Shown here: piece after piece, positions 34,290 through 43,518 of the stretch
Layout of the letters: each line of letters opens with the position of its first letter
Numbering within the stretch: position 1 is the stretch's first letter
Assembly (NCBI GenBank): GCA_002238505.1
Contig: MPMM01000003.1
Coordinates: 1 to 64,000, forward strand
Direction of reading: 5' to 3'
Length of the DNA: 64,000 nucleotides
From: SAR202 cluster bacterium bin22
GTDB lineage: Bacteria > Chloroflexota > Dehalococcoidia > Lucifugimonadales > UBA3495
Position numbers and translations under genes: made by a program
Notes under the pieces: model-generated
Databases searched by the model: none
Told to the model about the DNA's origin: nothing
The model's input: only the letters and a program-made list of their open reading frames with translations

Positions 34290-35384
34290 ATGAAGATAAC
34301 CGGCTTCAACACCAGGGTTGTGCGCGTACCGGCGGATAACCCCCTGGTGGACGGCATCCCAATTGGTCCCGGGACCAGGGACTTTGTGACCATAGAGCTC
34401 GATACCGACGAAGGAATAAAGGGCATCGGTTATTCCTTCATTCCAGGCATGGTAGGGAATCCGCTCTTCACGGCATTGAAGGTAACTGTCGATGCAATGT
34501 GCGAGATAATCATTGGCGACGACCCGATGGGTATCGAAGCCATTGTTGCTAAATTGAAGCGCCAAACGGGAACTATAGGGCCGGGCATGTTTAACTTTGC
34601 CCTGGCCGGGGTGGATGTCGCGTTATGGGACATCAAGGGCAAGGCTTTCGGGCTGCCAGTTGCCACCTTGCTGGGCGGCCACCGTGACCGGGTACCCACC
34701 TATGCCAGCGGCCAACTAACCCGCGACCGAAACCTTGAGTTTCTGGCTGACGTGGGTAGTCGCCTGGTGGAAAAGGGCTTCAAGCAAATGAAGACCCAGA
34801 TGGGGGCCGAACCCTCAGCTGATGATGAAGTGGCACGCATCCGAGTTATGCGGGAAGCCATTGGGCCAGATATAGACCTGATGTGCGACATAAACCAGCT
34901 TTGGGACGTTAACCGCGCCATTTCTATCGGCAAGCAGGTTGAGGAGTACAATCTGTTCTGGCTGGAGGACCCGACCACCTACGATGATTACCAGGGTCTT
35001 GCCCGCATCGCCGATGCCTTGACCACCCCCCTGGCCTGCGGTGAGTACGTTTTCGGGATCGCTCCGTTCCGCCAATTGATTGAGAACCGATCCATAGACA
35101 TTGTTATGATCGACCTGATGCGGGTGGGAGGCATTACCCAGTTTCAGAAGGTCGCTGGAATGGCGGAGGCATTCAACATGCCCGTGGTCAGCCACGTAGC
35201 CCCCGAAGTTCAGGTTCATAACGTGGCGGCTATTCCCAACGGCTTGACCGTGGAATATATGCCCTGGTCTTTGCAGTTGTTTGAGGAGACGCCCGCCATT
35301 GTGGACGGGGATATTGTGGTCCCCGACAAGCCGGGTCTGGGCCTGGCTTTCAGCGAGGAAGCAATGAGGCAATTCGCGGTGTAA
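34290..35384 (+). CDS. mandelate racemase / muconate lactonizing enzyme family protein
   Basis: 364 residues, enolase superfamily. Metal ligands are Asp200 (MCDIN), Glu226 (WLEDPT) and Glu252 (ACGE). The second-barrel His302 (VSHVAPE) pairs with Asp275. At the usual KxK motif it has GFKQMKTQMG, so the second Lys is Gln170. The general base on that side is therefore changed and His302 is the likely base, as in some acid-sugar dehydratases. Expanded enolase families are a published feature of SAR202 genomes. Likely a dehydratase or racemase of a hydroxy acid. Confidence 0.88.
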   Translation: MKITGFNTRVVRVPADNPLVDGIPIGPGTRDFVTIELDTDEGIKGIGYSFIPGMVGNPLFTALKVTVDAMCEIIIGDDPMGIEAIVAKLKRQTGTIGPGMFNFALAGVDVALWDIKGKAFGLPVATLLGGHRDRVPTYASGQLTRDRNLEFLADVGSRLVEKGFKQMKTQMGAEPSADDEVARIRVMREAIGPDIDLMCDINQLWDVNRAISIGKQVEEYNLFWLEDPTTYDDYQGLARIADALTTPLACGEYVFGIAPFRQLIENRSIDIVMIDLMRVGGITQFQKVAGMAEAFNMPVVSHVAPEVQVHNVAAIPNGLTVEYMPWSLQLFEETPAIVDGDIVVPDKPGLGLAFSEEAMRQFAV

Positions 35385-35494
35385 ACCTTTAGTGAGTCCA
35401 GATATTCGCTAGACCGGAAAAATTCCAAGCCAATGGCTGCCCATCGTAAAGTGGAGCGCCCAGCAGATCATCAGTTAGATTTGGAGCAGAAATC

Positions 35495-35791
35495 ATGACC
35501 GCTCAGCTACGCATTTACACCATAAATCGGGGAATGATGGATTCCTGGCTTAAAGTATTCAACGAGCATATCCGGCCACTCCATGATAGGCTGGGAATTC
35601 CGGTAGTAAGTTCCTTCGTCAACGCTGACCGGACCGAGTTTATCTGGGTGCGTCGCTTCAACAACGCCGAGGAAATTCCTGACAAGGAAGCTGCCTATTT
35701 CGCTTCCCCCGAGCGCACGGCCCTGGGTGATATTCCAACCAGCCATATCGCCAAGATGGAGGTAAGGGTGATCGAAGAGGTTGTGGTCTGA
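35495..35791 (+). CDS. NIPSNAP family protein
   Basis: 98 residues. LRIYTINRGMMDSWLKVFNE and FVNADRTEFIWVRRFNNAEE are the NIPSNAP ferredoxin-like (dimeric alpha-beta barrel) strands. Bacterial NIPSNAP proteins are small and often lie beside catabolic genes; their reaction is unknown. It follows the enolase-superfamily gene on the same strand after 110 bases. Confidence 0.88.
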   Translation: MTAQLRIYTINRGMMDSWLKVFNEHIRPLHDRLGIPVVSSFVNADRTEFIWVRRFNNAEEIPDKEAAYFASPERTALGDIPTSHIAKMEVRVIEEVVV

Positions 35792-36117
35792 CATACGCCC
35801 CCGTTAGATCCCTTTGACGAGGCTGGGCGTATCACTTATTGGGTAAGGCTTATTGAAAGTGAGGTTCTTCACGGTGAGAACACTCAGGAAGATATGGCAG
35901 GTTGTAAGGGGAGCAGGCATTGTTGTGAGCGCCCGCCCGGCAGGTAGCTACGGTCAGTTCCTCTCTGACACAGTTCAATACCACCATTGAGGCCCGAGGC
36001 CATGACCCTCAGTTGAGGGTAAGGAATTTGAAGACAGGACTCCAAACAGTAACGGGATGCCGCAACAGGCATCCCGTTTTCATGTGGCCAACTTCTGTGG
36101 ATCCAGGTCTGGGAAAG
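35792..36117. other. 326-bp interval, terminator only
   Basis: No gene is supported. It contains the hairpin at 36051-36078 between the convergent NIPSNAP and acetyltransferase genes. Confidence 0.55.
36051..36078. terminator. hairpin terminator
   Basis: AACGGGATGCC pairs with GGCATCCCGTT over a six-base loop, followed by TTCATG on the plus strand. It lies beyond the stop of the acetyltransferase and far beyond NIPSNAP. Confidence 0.8.
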
Positions 36118-36561
36118 TTACAATTCTTTCACCATCTCTACGTGGGGAATGTCCACTTCAAGAAATACGTCACCCTGTTCGCGGTAGCCATGTTTGGCGT
36201 AGAAATTCTTGACGTAATCTTGAGCGTGGAGGAGGCAATGGGTCATTCCCCCGGCGCGGGCGGCTTCCTCAAGGCATTCCAGGATCATTCCGCCCACACC
36301 GTGCCTTCGCCACTCCCTTTCCACTGACATACGGCCCACGCGGCAGGTGCCTGCCGGGTCTCCTTCCACCACCAGCATTCTGCCGGTACCGATTACCTGT
36401 CCTTTCGAGACAGCGACAGCATGGGTAGCCGTGGAGTCAGCCTCATCCAGTTCTTCTTCGGCTGGAATTTGTTGCTCCACCACAAATACCCTCATGCGGA
36501 CGTTTATGGCGGCTTCCAGTTCTTCCTCGGTTTCTACCAGTTTGACGGCAATATCAGCCAC
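36118..36561 (-). CDS. GNAT N-acetyltransferase
   Basis: 147 residues from GTG 36561. The N-terminal part (VRMRVFVVEQQIPAEEELDE) matches the ElaA-like GNAT branch. The acetyl-CoA site is RVGRMSVEREWRRHGVGGMI, and HAQDYVKNFYAKHGYREQGD is the C-terminal signature. Acceptor unknown. AAGGA precedes the start. Confidence 0.88.
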   Translation of the reverse strand: MADIAVKLVETEEELEAAINVRMRVFVVEQQIPAEEELDEADSTATHAVAVSKGQVIGTGRMLVVEGDPAGTCRVGRMSVEREWRRHGVGGMILECLEEAARAGGMTHCLLHAQDYVKNFYAKHGYREQGDVFLEVDIPHVEMVKEL

Positions 36562-36657
36562 TGAAATGATCCTTGTCCTTAAATTTGAAAGGATGCGGGG
36601 AATTTAGTCCCTGCATCCATCATAAAATACTGGCCGATTCAGAATTTCTCCAAGGTC

Positions 36658-37857
36658 CTAACGGGCCAGGCCGTAGGCGATGGCCTTGAGGGCCGAATTA
36701 TCCGACTCGTTGAGCCTGGCTGCCACTTCGGCAATCAGCTTGCCGCAGGCGGTGCTACCCCAGAACCAGCGGTGCAGTGACTCCTCGTCGGCGTCTCGCT
36801 GTTGTTCCATGCGGGCTTCGTAAAGGAATGCCTTCAGGTCGTCGGCGCAGTAGCGAATGAACTGGTGCCTCGTCACGCCGTCGGGGCGTTCCGACATGTC
36901 GGCCTGTTCATCCCCTTCGGCGCATGACTCCAGGAAACGGACGACGCCCCGGAACCGTCTCTGCGGAATTCCGCTCAATCCCACTGCGGTGCGTCCACCA
37001 TTGTTTTCAACCCAACGCTCGTAGAACGCCCGCATCGCTGTAACTTCGTCGGCGGCGCTGCGAGTTTCTGGCGCGCTGGCCGAATCCACTTGGGAGGCTT
37101 GGGGCATGGCGGTGGGAGCGGAGTCATCAGGAAAGTCCACCAGTACCGGCCCTTCGGGAGACTTCAACATGTCGAAGGCTTCAGTCAAAACCTGGCGCTG
37201 GTACTTGGCGTCGTTTGGTTTTCCCAGGGCAAAGCCGAAGAAGAAGGGTACAAAGAGGGCACGGGGAGGCTTAACCCTTTCGGCGTGCTCCCTGACCATG
37301 GCGATAGTCACGGTAGCAATACCGTTCTCTTCAAAGACCCGGGCCAGCACACTCACGGTGTGGGTGCAAAGGGGTCAAGTAGGGGTCAGGAGGACGGCGT
37401 CCACACCTTCTTCCTTTAGTCTGCCGGCGACTTCGGGTCCGGTCTCTTCAATTACCCCGCTGGCATCTCGCAGAGCGCCCATGAAGGAATAGAAGTTGGC
37501 GGACAGGCTGCCCAACTGACCATTGCCAACCATCTCCCGCAACCGATCCACCGGAAAGGTGACGTTGAGGTCGCGGTATATGCCTGTGTGGTCGAAGCCA
37601 ATAGAGAAGTGGCTTTGAACCACATCTACCGGGTCGCAGTCGCTGGGGATCACGCGGTAGGAGTATTCACCGCCGGGATCGTCACGGTTAAAGGGCTTGT
37701 CGTCCCGCAGGTGAAGGCCCGCAGATGTTACAAGGGCGACCTTGCTCTGAGAAAGCGGCTTGCCCAGTTTTACCCAGGGCGTGGAGTCATGCTCCAGGCA
37801 GGGGAAAAATTCAAGGGTCCTGCGCTGCACTTCGCTCAGGGTATCCAGTCTGGGCAT
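36658..37857 (-). CDS. GrdB/PrdB-like selenoprotein (glycine/sarcosine/betaine reductase B family), Sec161 at UGA
   Basis: Read through one in-frame UGA (37375-37377), this is a single 399-residue protein. It starts MPRLDTLSEVQRRTLEFFPC with AAGGAG six bases upstream. VALVTSAGLHLRDDKPFNRD, SHFSIGFDHTGIYRDLNVTF and DRLREMVGNGQLGSL follow. The site reads VDAVLLTPT-[UGA]-PLCTHTVSVLARVFEENG, the U-x-x-C arrangement of GrdB and PrdB at the known selenocysteine position. Both halves are in one frame with no other stop. A hairpin (37348-37362) has its loop 18-22 nt after the UGA. Classical GrdB/PrdB reduce glycine, betaine or proline; members in aerobes lack partner subunits and their reaction is unknown. 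No grdA/E or prdA is nearby. Confidence 0.9.
37348..37374 (-). promoter_or_regulatory. SECIS-like hairpin after the GrdB-like UGA
   Basis: On the minus strand CACAC-CGTGA-GTGTG directly follows the UGA region, with a possible outward CC/GG extension across a small bulge. The apical loop CGTGA carries a GU and lies 18-22 nt from the UGA. Confidence 0.6.
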
Positions 37858-37988
37858 AACCGACTCCTTGCAAGCATCTAGCTATGAATTAAAGGTACCG
37901 CAGGTTTGGTACGATAGTTTTTTGGAAGCCGTTTCGGCAGTCATCCAGTGGACTGGCAGTTGTCCTTCAGGCGACTCCCGAAAGCGAG

Positions 37989-38046
37989 TCACCACCATCC
38001 TGCCTTCCTCCCTCAAGTAGGAAGGGACTTTGATCGGGCTCTTAGT
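37989..38046 (-). repeat. degenerate REP/MITE-end copy
   Basis: CACCACCATCCTGCCTTCC, then a stem around CCTCAAGTAGG, then GGGCTCTTAG. The order matches the right half of the MITE-like copy at 11463-11518 with about one base in five changed. It runs into the stop codon of the alcohol dehydrogenase. Confidence 0.6.
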
Positions 38047-39136
38047 TGAACATTATGGCCCCGCGTCCTATTTCACCGTCGTCCATGTCGCCATAGGCTT
38101 CGTTGATCTGGTCCAGGGTGTAGTGCCGGACCACCAGGTCGTCCAGGTTCAATTTACCGGACAAATAAAGGTCAACCATCGTAGGCATATCTGTCCGTGA
38201 CCGGGCGGAACCATAATAGGTGCCACGAAGGGTCTTTTCGTTCCGAACCAGGTCCACAGCATTGATGGGAGCTTCCGCGCCCGCGGGGGCAATGCCCACC
38301 ACGGTTACGGTGCCGCTCTTGGCGCACATATCGTAGGAGGCTTTGACGGTTTCGGCCGAGCCGAAGACCTCGAAGGTATAGTCGGCCCCCCGCCCGCCGG
38401 TCAGTTCCTTGACCTGGGCAACGGGGTCCCGATCTGCGGCGTTAACCGAATGGGTGGCGCCAAATTTCATGGCAAATTCCAACTGACTTTCGCGAATATC
38501 AACGGCGATGATCTGAGAGGCATTCAACAGCCTGGCGCCCATGATCACATTTAGGCCCACGCCACCGCAGCCCACCACGGCGACCGTGCTGCCGGGCTGG
38601 ACTTTGGCGCTGAACATGGCTGCTCCCACGCCGGTTGGGACGCAGCAACCTATCATGGCCGCCTTGTCCATGGGAAGGCCGGCGCTGGTTGGAATGCAAC
38701 CGGTTTCGGGAACTACGGCATACTCCGCAAAACAGGCTACCTTGCCCATGTGGTGAATGTTCTGGTCACCCTTGCGCAGGCGCGTGGTCCCGTCCAGCAT
38801 GAAGGGTCCGGTGGCCATATGCAGGTCGCAGACGTTGGAGTTGCCTTCGAGGCATGACTTGCACCGGCCGCAGGCTGGAACAAAAGAAAGGATGACCTGG
38901 TCACCAGGCTTGGTAAGGGAAACGCCCGGCCCCACTTTTTCGACGGTGCCCGCACCCTCGTGGCCCAATACGGCGGGGAGAGCAATGGCAGCGTCCCCAT
39001 GCATAAAGTGCCGGTCGCTGCGGCAAACGCCGGCGGCTCCAATCTTGACCAGTACCTCACCGGCCTTGGGTTCGTCCAGATCCACGTCTTCAACCACCAG
39101 GGGTTGACCATACTCGTACAAAACGGCAGCCTTCAC
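38042..39136 (-). CDS. zinc-dependent alcohol dehydrogenase (MDR superfamily)
   Basis: 364 residues from GTG 39136, with AGGAGG upstream. The catalytic zinc site uses Cys38 (GVCRSD) and LGHEGAG with His59-Glu60. The structural zinc site is Cys89, Cys92, Cys95, Cys103 (ACGRCKSCLEGNSNVC). The NAD fold is VAVVGCGGVGLNVI. The overall form matches class III / S-(hydroxymethyl)mycothiol-type dehydrogenases, which handle thiol adducts of aldehydes; other primary alcohols are possible. Stands alone. Confidence 0.9.
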   Translation of the reverse strand: MKAAVLYEYGQPLVVEDVDLDEPKAGEVLVKIGAAGVCRSDRHFMHGDAAIALPAVLGHEGAGTVEKVGPGVSLTKPGDQVILSFVPACGRCKSCLEGNSNVCDLHMATGPFMLDGTTRLRKGDQNIHHMGKVACFAEYAVVPETGCIPTSAGLPMDKAAMIGCCVPTGVGAAMFSAKVQPGSTVAVVGCGGVGLNVIMGARLLNASQIIAVDIRESQLEFAMKFGATHSVNAADRDPVAQVKELTGGRGADYTFEVFGSAETVKASYDMCAKSGTVTVVGIAPAGAEAPINAVDLVRNEKTLRGTYYGSARSRTDMPTMVDLYLSGKLNLDDLVVRHYTLDQINEAYGDMDDGEIGRGAIMFN

Positions 39137-39379
39137 TTAGGAGCCTCCTGATTCTATTTGGTGCTTATCATCGGCATTAGATTACCGTATGTCAACCGGG
39201 AAATCAGGGCAACGGTCCGGCCGATTTGGGGGGATACCAGAAGTCTCCCTGCCCAGGCGGAGACTGCCGAAAAAACCTAGTGATGTGGCGTACCGGAAAA
39301 TAATGTAATATTCTTCCCGTCGAAAACCATTATCGTTTGAAGGTAAAGAGTCAAACCAACCCTGCCGGGGGAGTGCCGG

Positions 39380-40570
39380 ATGCTGGAATTAAGGCAAATA
39401 ACCGCCGATGAGTTCGAGGAATGGGTCAGAGTAGAGGCCCGAGCCTACGGCAATCGGCTAAATGCCGACCCGGAATCATTGCGGCCAAGCTTTGATCTGG
39501 ACCGTTCAATAGCCGTTTTTGATGGGGGGGACATTGTGGGGGGAGCCCATTCCCACTTGCAGGAGATTTCCATTCCGGGAGCGACTTCTGCCATTGCCGG
39601 GGTGGCGAACATCGAGGTTCAGCCCACCCACAGGCGCAGGGGCATCATGACCATGATGATGCATCACCAGCTAAAAGACGTTTACGAGAGGGGAGAGCCT
39701 CTCGCGGGCCTGTTTGCCTCGGAAAGCGTGATATACGGCCGATTCGGGTATGGCATTGGGTCCCTTAGAGAAGAATGGAGTATTGAACGCCACTACACCG
39801 GATATGCACATCGGCATGAGGCGGCGGGCAGATTTGCATTTATAAACCCTTCGGCTATTGGAACGGTCTTGCCAGACGTATTTCGCCGAAGCACTGTGGG
39901 CCGCCCCGGGGTGTTCCAAAAGGCAGCGCATCTCTGGGAGCGAGAGGCCAGCGCACCGGAGCACCGGCAAGGTGGGCGGGGCGGAATATTCTACGTGGGT
40001 TACTACCAGGACGACCGAATGGAAGGTTACGCCCGGTACCGCACTGGCGAGGGCACCGTCACAGTCCAGGAGTTAATGGCAACTACCCGTACCGCAGCTG
40101 CAGCCCTGTGGCGATTCTGCTTCGACACCGATCTGGTCACTAGGGCGGAAGCCGAGCGGCGCCCAGTGGACGATCCGCTCCCGTGGATGTTGGCAGACCC
40201 GCGCAGATTAAGCAGGGGGACCCGGGACGGTCTGTGGCTGCGCCTTGTCAACGTGGCTGCAGCCCTGACCATGCGAGAGTATGCTGCTGAAGGCAGGCTG
40301 GTGATTGAGGTGCGAGATGAGGTGTGCCCCTGGAACGCCACCCGTTTCGCGCTGGAAGCGTCTTGCGAAGGGGCGCATTGCAAGACCACGGAAGGCGCCC
40401 CGGATATTTCGATTGGTGTAGCCGCACTGGGTTCCACCTACCTGGGTACGGTCAGCTTCACTACGCTGGAGCAAGCTGGCCTGTTGGACGAAAAGAAGGC
40501 AGGGGCCCTGGAACGGGCAAATCGCATGTTTGCGGTTCAACAGCAGCCCTGGACCCCCTGCGGCTTCTAG
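39380..40570 (+). CDS. Eis-like GNAT N-acetyltransferase
   Basis: 396 residues. The N-terminal GNAT domain has VANIEVQPTHRRRGIMTMMM as the acetyl-CoA loop and LFASESVIYGRFGYGIGSLR, a hallmark of the Eis family. A second degenerate GNAT domain and a C-terminal SCP2-like domain (CKTTEGAPDISIGVAALGST) follow, ending in the buried C terminus CGF. Relatives acetylate amines, aminoglycosides or proteins at multiple positions. GGGGGAG precedes the ATG. Confidence 0.88.
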   Translation: MLELRQITADEFEEWVRVEARAYGNRLNADPESLRPSFDLDRSIAVFDGGDIVGGAHSHLQEISIPGATSAIAGVANIEVQPTHRRRGIMTMMMHHQLKDVYERGEPLAGLFASESVIYGRFGYGIGSLREEWSIERHYTGYAHRHEAAGRFAFINPSAIGTVLPDVFRRSTVGRPGVFQKAAHLWEREASAPEHRQGGRGGIFYVGYYQDDRMEGYARYRTGEGTVTVQELMATTRTAAAALWRFCFDTDLVTRAEAERRPVDDPLPWMLADPRRLSRGTRDGLWLRLVNVAAALTMREYAAEGRLVIEVRDEVCPWNATRFALEASCEGAHCKTTEGAPDISIGVAALGSTYLGTVSFTTLEQAGLLDEKKAGALERANRMFAVQQQPWTPCGF

Positions 40571-40721
40571 ACCCTGACCGTCAAGGTACTACCTCGCAGA
40601 GGGTAACAACTGACAACTGCGGCTGCGCCCTCTGAAGTCTCATCCATTTATTTCAGACTACCGGTTCCCAACCACGGATGATGACCACTGTGCTCGAGCT
40701 AGGCTACTGTCTTCCAGGAAA

Positions 40722-41063
40722 CTAGGCCTCAGCCAGCGGCACGGAGAAGGACACCCGGTAATTCTCGTCTGCGCTTCGGGCGATGTGACCGTGACCGGTC
40801 AGGTCTTCCGCAATCAGGATGTCCCCTGGAAACAGGCGCTTCACCGTACCGTCGGCTGTTTCGTACTCGGCTGCACCGGAGAGGGCAATTACGTACTGGC
40901 GACGGGGGGCGGTGTGATAGTCTTCAAAGTAGGGCGGATCCCGGCGAGTAAGGTTGATGGTTCCTGGCCCTACGCGGTTCATTATTTCGGCGAACTGGTC
41001 AAGGGTTAAGTCCTCGAAGTGGGATTCACCATCGTCTCCAGAAAATATGCGTACTATCTGCAT
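40722..41063 (-). CDS. cupin-domain protein
   Basis: 113 residues. A double-stranded beta helix is suggested by YVIALSGAAEYETADGTVKR, then LFPGDILIAEDLTGHGHIAR. The second cupin motif (PGD...GHGH) is clear; the first lacks the usual metal His, so metal binding is uncertain. GGAGGAG precedes the ATG. Function unknown; perhaps a small-molecule binding or isomerase protein. Confidence 0.75.
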   Translation of the reverse strand: MQIVRIFSGDDGESHFEDLTLDQFAEIMNRVGPGTINLTRRDPPYFEDYHTAPRRQYVIALSGAAEYETADGTVKRLFPGDILIAEDLTGHGHIARSADENYRVSFSVPLAEA

Positions 41064-41148
41064 GACAATCTCCTCCTGAATAGAGTTTCCCCGTTATACC
41101 ATAAATGAAGCCTGGGTACGGCGGGTTCCGACGCGCGAGCTGTCGGGT

Positions 41149-41985
41149 TCAGGAAGGCCCTTCCGGGGCATAAAGCCAGCCTTCCAGCAATACGACGGGG
41201 TCAAATCCGTCTTGACCCTTTGCCGGAGGTTTGGGAAAGCGTTCCGGCACCACAGCCCACAATGCGGCAGCGACCGCTGCAACCATAGAATCCAAGGCAT
41301 CGTGGCTGCCAATGGCCAGATCCCGAAGGTCTCCAAACTCAAACAAGATGGGGCTCGTTCGCCCGGGAAGCTCATCGATTATGGACAGCCGTCTCTCTCG
41401 AGCCCGCTGACCTCCCTTGTATCCTTTGAATGGCAAGCCCAATTTCCTGAGCACAGCGCCTGGCATGACTTCCAGCAATTCTGTAACTCCTTCAGTCCCC
41501 TGCCTGGAATACTCAGGCAATGGAGGAACAGACATCGCATTGGCCGAGTCGCCAGACCAGAGCAGTTGCAGCATTTGCATGCCGCGAAAGGTCATTGGAA
41601 CCATAATTGGGTTAACCATGTGCAGGCAGGAGTAACTCTCCGGGGGGTCGCAGGCGCGCTTCGGTTCCCCGTGTCTGTCTACAAACTCATCTCTTAATTC
41701 AAGAAAGCTGGCATAGTCCATTTGGACAGCCGCTGCCCAGAGGTCTGGCATGGTCTTGCTACCGGGAATCCAGTAGTCTGCAAATGCCCTGGGCGTTGCA
41801 AAAGGAAAGTCGATGGCCGCCACCACCGGGCCGGAACAGTCGGCCAGTGTCGTCGTCAAGTCGGCTCGGCTGATCCTGGAGCAGTCCTCCAATGTGAGGC
41901 ATACCCCAACCAGTTTGCCCCTGGCGATCCAGGTATTGTTGTCTGCCATGGCGCCGCTGAAATCAACGCCGAAGATGGTAGTCAT
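41149..41985 (-). CDS. DUF429 family protein
   Basis: 278 residues from ATG 41985, with GGAG upstream; an in-frame start at 42027 is less likely. DUF429 landmarks are IFGVDFSGAMADNNTW at the N terminus, VVAAIDFPFATPRAF (second acidic strand), RACDPPESYSCLHMVNPIMV, and SHDALDSMVAAVAAALWA at the C terminus. The D...D...D set fits an RNase H-like fold; DUF429 proteins are predicted nucleases. Biological role unknown. Confidence 0.82.
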   Translation of the reverse strand: MTTIFGVDFSGAMADNNTWIARGKLVGVCLTLEDCSRISRADLTTTLADCSGPVVAAIDFPFATPRAFADYWIPGSKTMPDLWAAAVQMDYASFLELRDEFVDRHGEPKRACDPPESYSCLHMVNPIMVPMTFRGMQMLQLLWSGDSANAMSVPPLPEYSRQGTEGVTELLEVMPGAVLRKLGLPFKGYKGGQRARERRLSIIDELPGRTSPILFEFGDLRDLAIGSHDALDSMVAAVAAALWAVVPERFPKPPAKGQDGFDPVVLLEGWLYAPEGPS

Positions 41986-42112
41986 TGAACCTGCTCCGCC
42001 GATCCTGGTGACCAGACCCGTTTCCATCTGTCCAGGGTATCAATCTTGTGGCTCATTGCTGTGGGTAGTATAGTCTTGCACGAAGATTAACCCAATTATC
42101 GCGAGGAGAATT

Positions 42113-42976
42113 ATGAACCTGACCGCACGACGTGAAAGGTATCGAGCAATACTTGCGGGCGACCGGTGTGTCCATCCCGCCTCTGTGTTTGACCCCATCT
42201 CGGCTCGCGCCGCAGAGGACATTGGTTTCGAAGTTGGAATGTTTGCGGGGTCCATTGCATCAGGCACCGTACTGGGAGCGCCCGATCTTATCGTATTGAC
42301 TCTGACCGAGTTTGCCCAGCAGATTCACCGGATATGCCGAGCCGGCGACTTGAGCCTGATGGTTGATGCCGACCATGGATACGGAAACGCCCTGAACGTT
42401 CGCCGCACCGTGGAGGAACTGGAGACCGCCGGTGTATCCTGCCTGACCATCGAGGACACCCAGCTACCCCTTGGCTTCGGCGCTGCCGGTGAGGGCGCGC
42501 TTATTTCCGTCGAAGAGGGCGTGGGCAAGATGAAAGCGGCCCTGTCCGGTCGCCAGGACCCCGCTCTTGTTGTCGCCGGCCGGTCCAGCGCTTTGCGGGT
42601 AACCGGACTCGAAGATGCCATCAAGCGGGCCAAGGCCTATGAGGCGGCCGGGGTAGATGCCATGTTTCTGGCTGGCGCCCAGACCCGCGCCGAAGTTGAG
42701 GCCGTGGCTGCCGAGGTCAATATTCCGCTGCTTCTCGGCGGCGCCGGCGGAGAACTGGCCGACCTGGACTTCCTGAGCAGCGCTGGCGTCCGCGTCGCTC
42801 TTCAGGGTCATCTGCCCTTCGCGGCGGCAATCAAGGCGGCCTACGACACCATGAAGGCCTTGAGGGACGGCGTAAAGCCCGCCGACCTTACGGACCAACT
42901 GGCTTCGCCGGAATTAATGAACCAGCTTACCCGCCGTGACAGCTACAACCAGTGGGTTAAGGATTTCTTGGGGTAA
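42113..42976 (+). CDS. isocitrate lyase / PEP mutase superfamily enzyme (oxaloacetate decarboxylase-like)
   Basis: 287 residues. The TIM-barrel active site is MVDADHGYGNALNVRRTVEE with Asp85, Asp87 and His88, followed by SCLTIEDTQLPLGFG. The family uses this Asp set to bind Mg and an alpha-oxo acid. IEDTQLP rather than IEDQ.PKRCGH separates it from true isocitrate lyases and points to the oxaloacetate decarboxylase-like branch. GAGGAG precedes the ATG. The VOC gene follows after 54 bases. Confidence 0.87.
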   Translation: MNLTARRERYRAILAGDRCVHPASVFDPISARAAEDIGFEVGMFAGSIASGTVLGAPDLIVLTLTEFAQQIHRICRAGDLSLMVDADHGYGNALNVRRTVEELETAGVSCLTIEDTQLPLGFGAAGEGALISVEEGVGKMKAALSGRQDPALVVAGRSSALRVTGLEDAIKRAKAYEAAGVDAMFLAGAQTRAEVEAVAAEVNIPLLLGGAGGELADLDFLSSAGVRVALQGHLPFAAAIKAAYDTMKALRDGVKPADLTDQLASPELMNQLTRRDSYNQWVKDFLG

Positions 42977-43030
42977 AAGTCGCGAAGGGACATTACTAAC
43001 CTGACCAGTTTTGACATAAGGAGGCAAACC

Positions 43031-43423
43031 ATGAACTTTACCCAGAACCACCTGCATTTCCGGAGCGAAGATCCGGACGCTGCCGCCAAGTTCTATTGTG
43101 ACAATTTTGGCGCCGTCATTACTGCTGAAAGACCTCTGTCCACTACCAAGTCCATAATTCTGGAATTGGACGGACGGCCGCTGATGACTATTTCCGGTCG
43201 GGCTGAGGGAGAAGACCCGGTGCCCGGTTCCACGGACCCCCGCTATGGCCTGGACCACATCGGGTTTGAAGTCGACGATATGGAAGCTGCGGCTGCCAAT
43301 TTCCGGACCCATGGCGTCCACTTTATCTGCGAACCCTGGACCATGCCGTCCGGCTCTACCGTGGCCTTCATCGAGGCTCCCGACCACGTCAGCCTGGAGA
43401 TAATCCAGCGGCCCAAGGGCTAG
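43031..43423 (+). CDS. VOC (glyoxalase/bleomycin-resistance) family protein
   Basis: 130 residues. Two beta-alpha-beta-beta-beta modules: NHLHFRSEDPDAAAKFYCDN with a metal His, and RYGLDHIGFEVDDMEAAAAN with the second His, ending DHVSLEIIQRP with a metal Glu. A metal site is therefore likely. Enzymes of this fold isomerise, cleave or bind small molecules. AAGGAGG precedes the ATG. Probably cotranscribed with the preceding lyase. Confidence 0.88.
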   Translation: MNFTQNHLHFRSEDPDAAAKFYCDNFGAVITAERPLSTTKSIILELDGRPLMTISGRAEGEDPVPGSTDPRYGLDHIGFEVDDMEAAAANFRTHGVHFICEPWTMPSGSTVAFIEAPDHVSLEIIQRPKG

Positions 43424-43453
43424 GTATCCAACAGGGCGGACTGGCAAAAAGCT

Positions 43454-43483
43454 ACGGGGCGGGTCACAATCCCGCCCCGTTTT
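43454..43483. terminator. rho-independent terminator
   Basis: ACGGGGCGGG pairs with CCCGCCCCGT over a seven-base loop, followed by TTTC, between the convergent VOC and GlcG/HbpS genes. Confidence 0.9.
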
Positions 43484-43518
43484 CAATCTGGATTAATGGT
43501 TCCCCATCTTTGTGGGCG

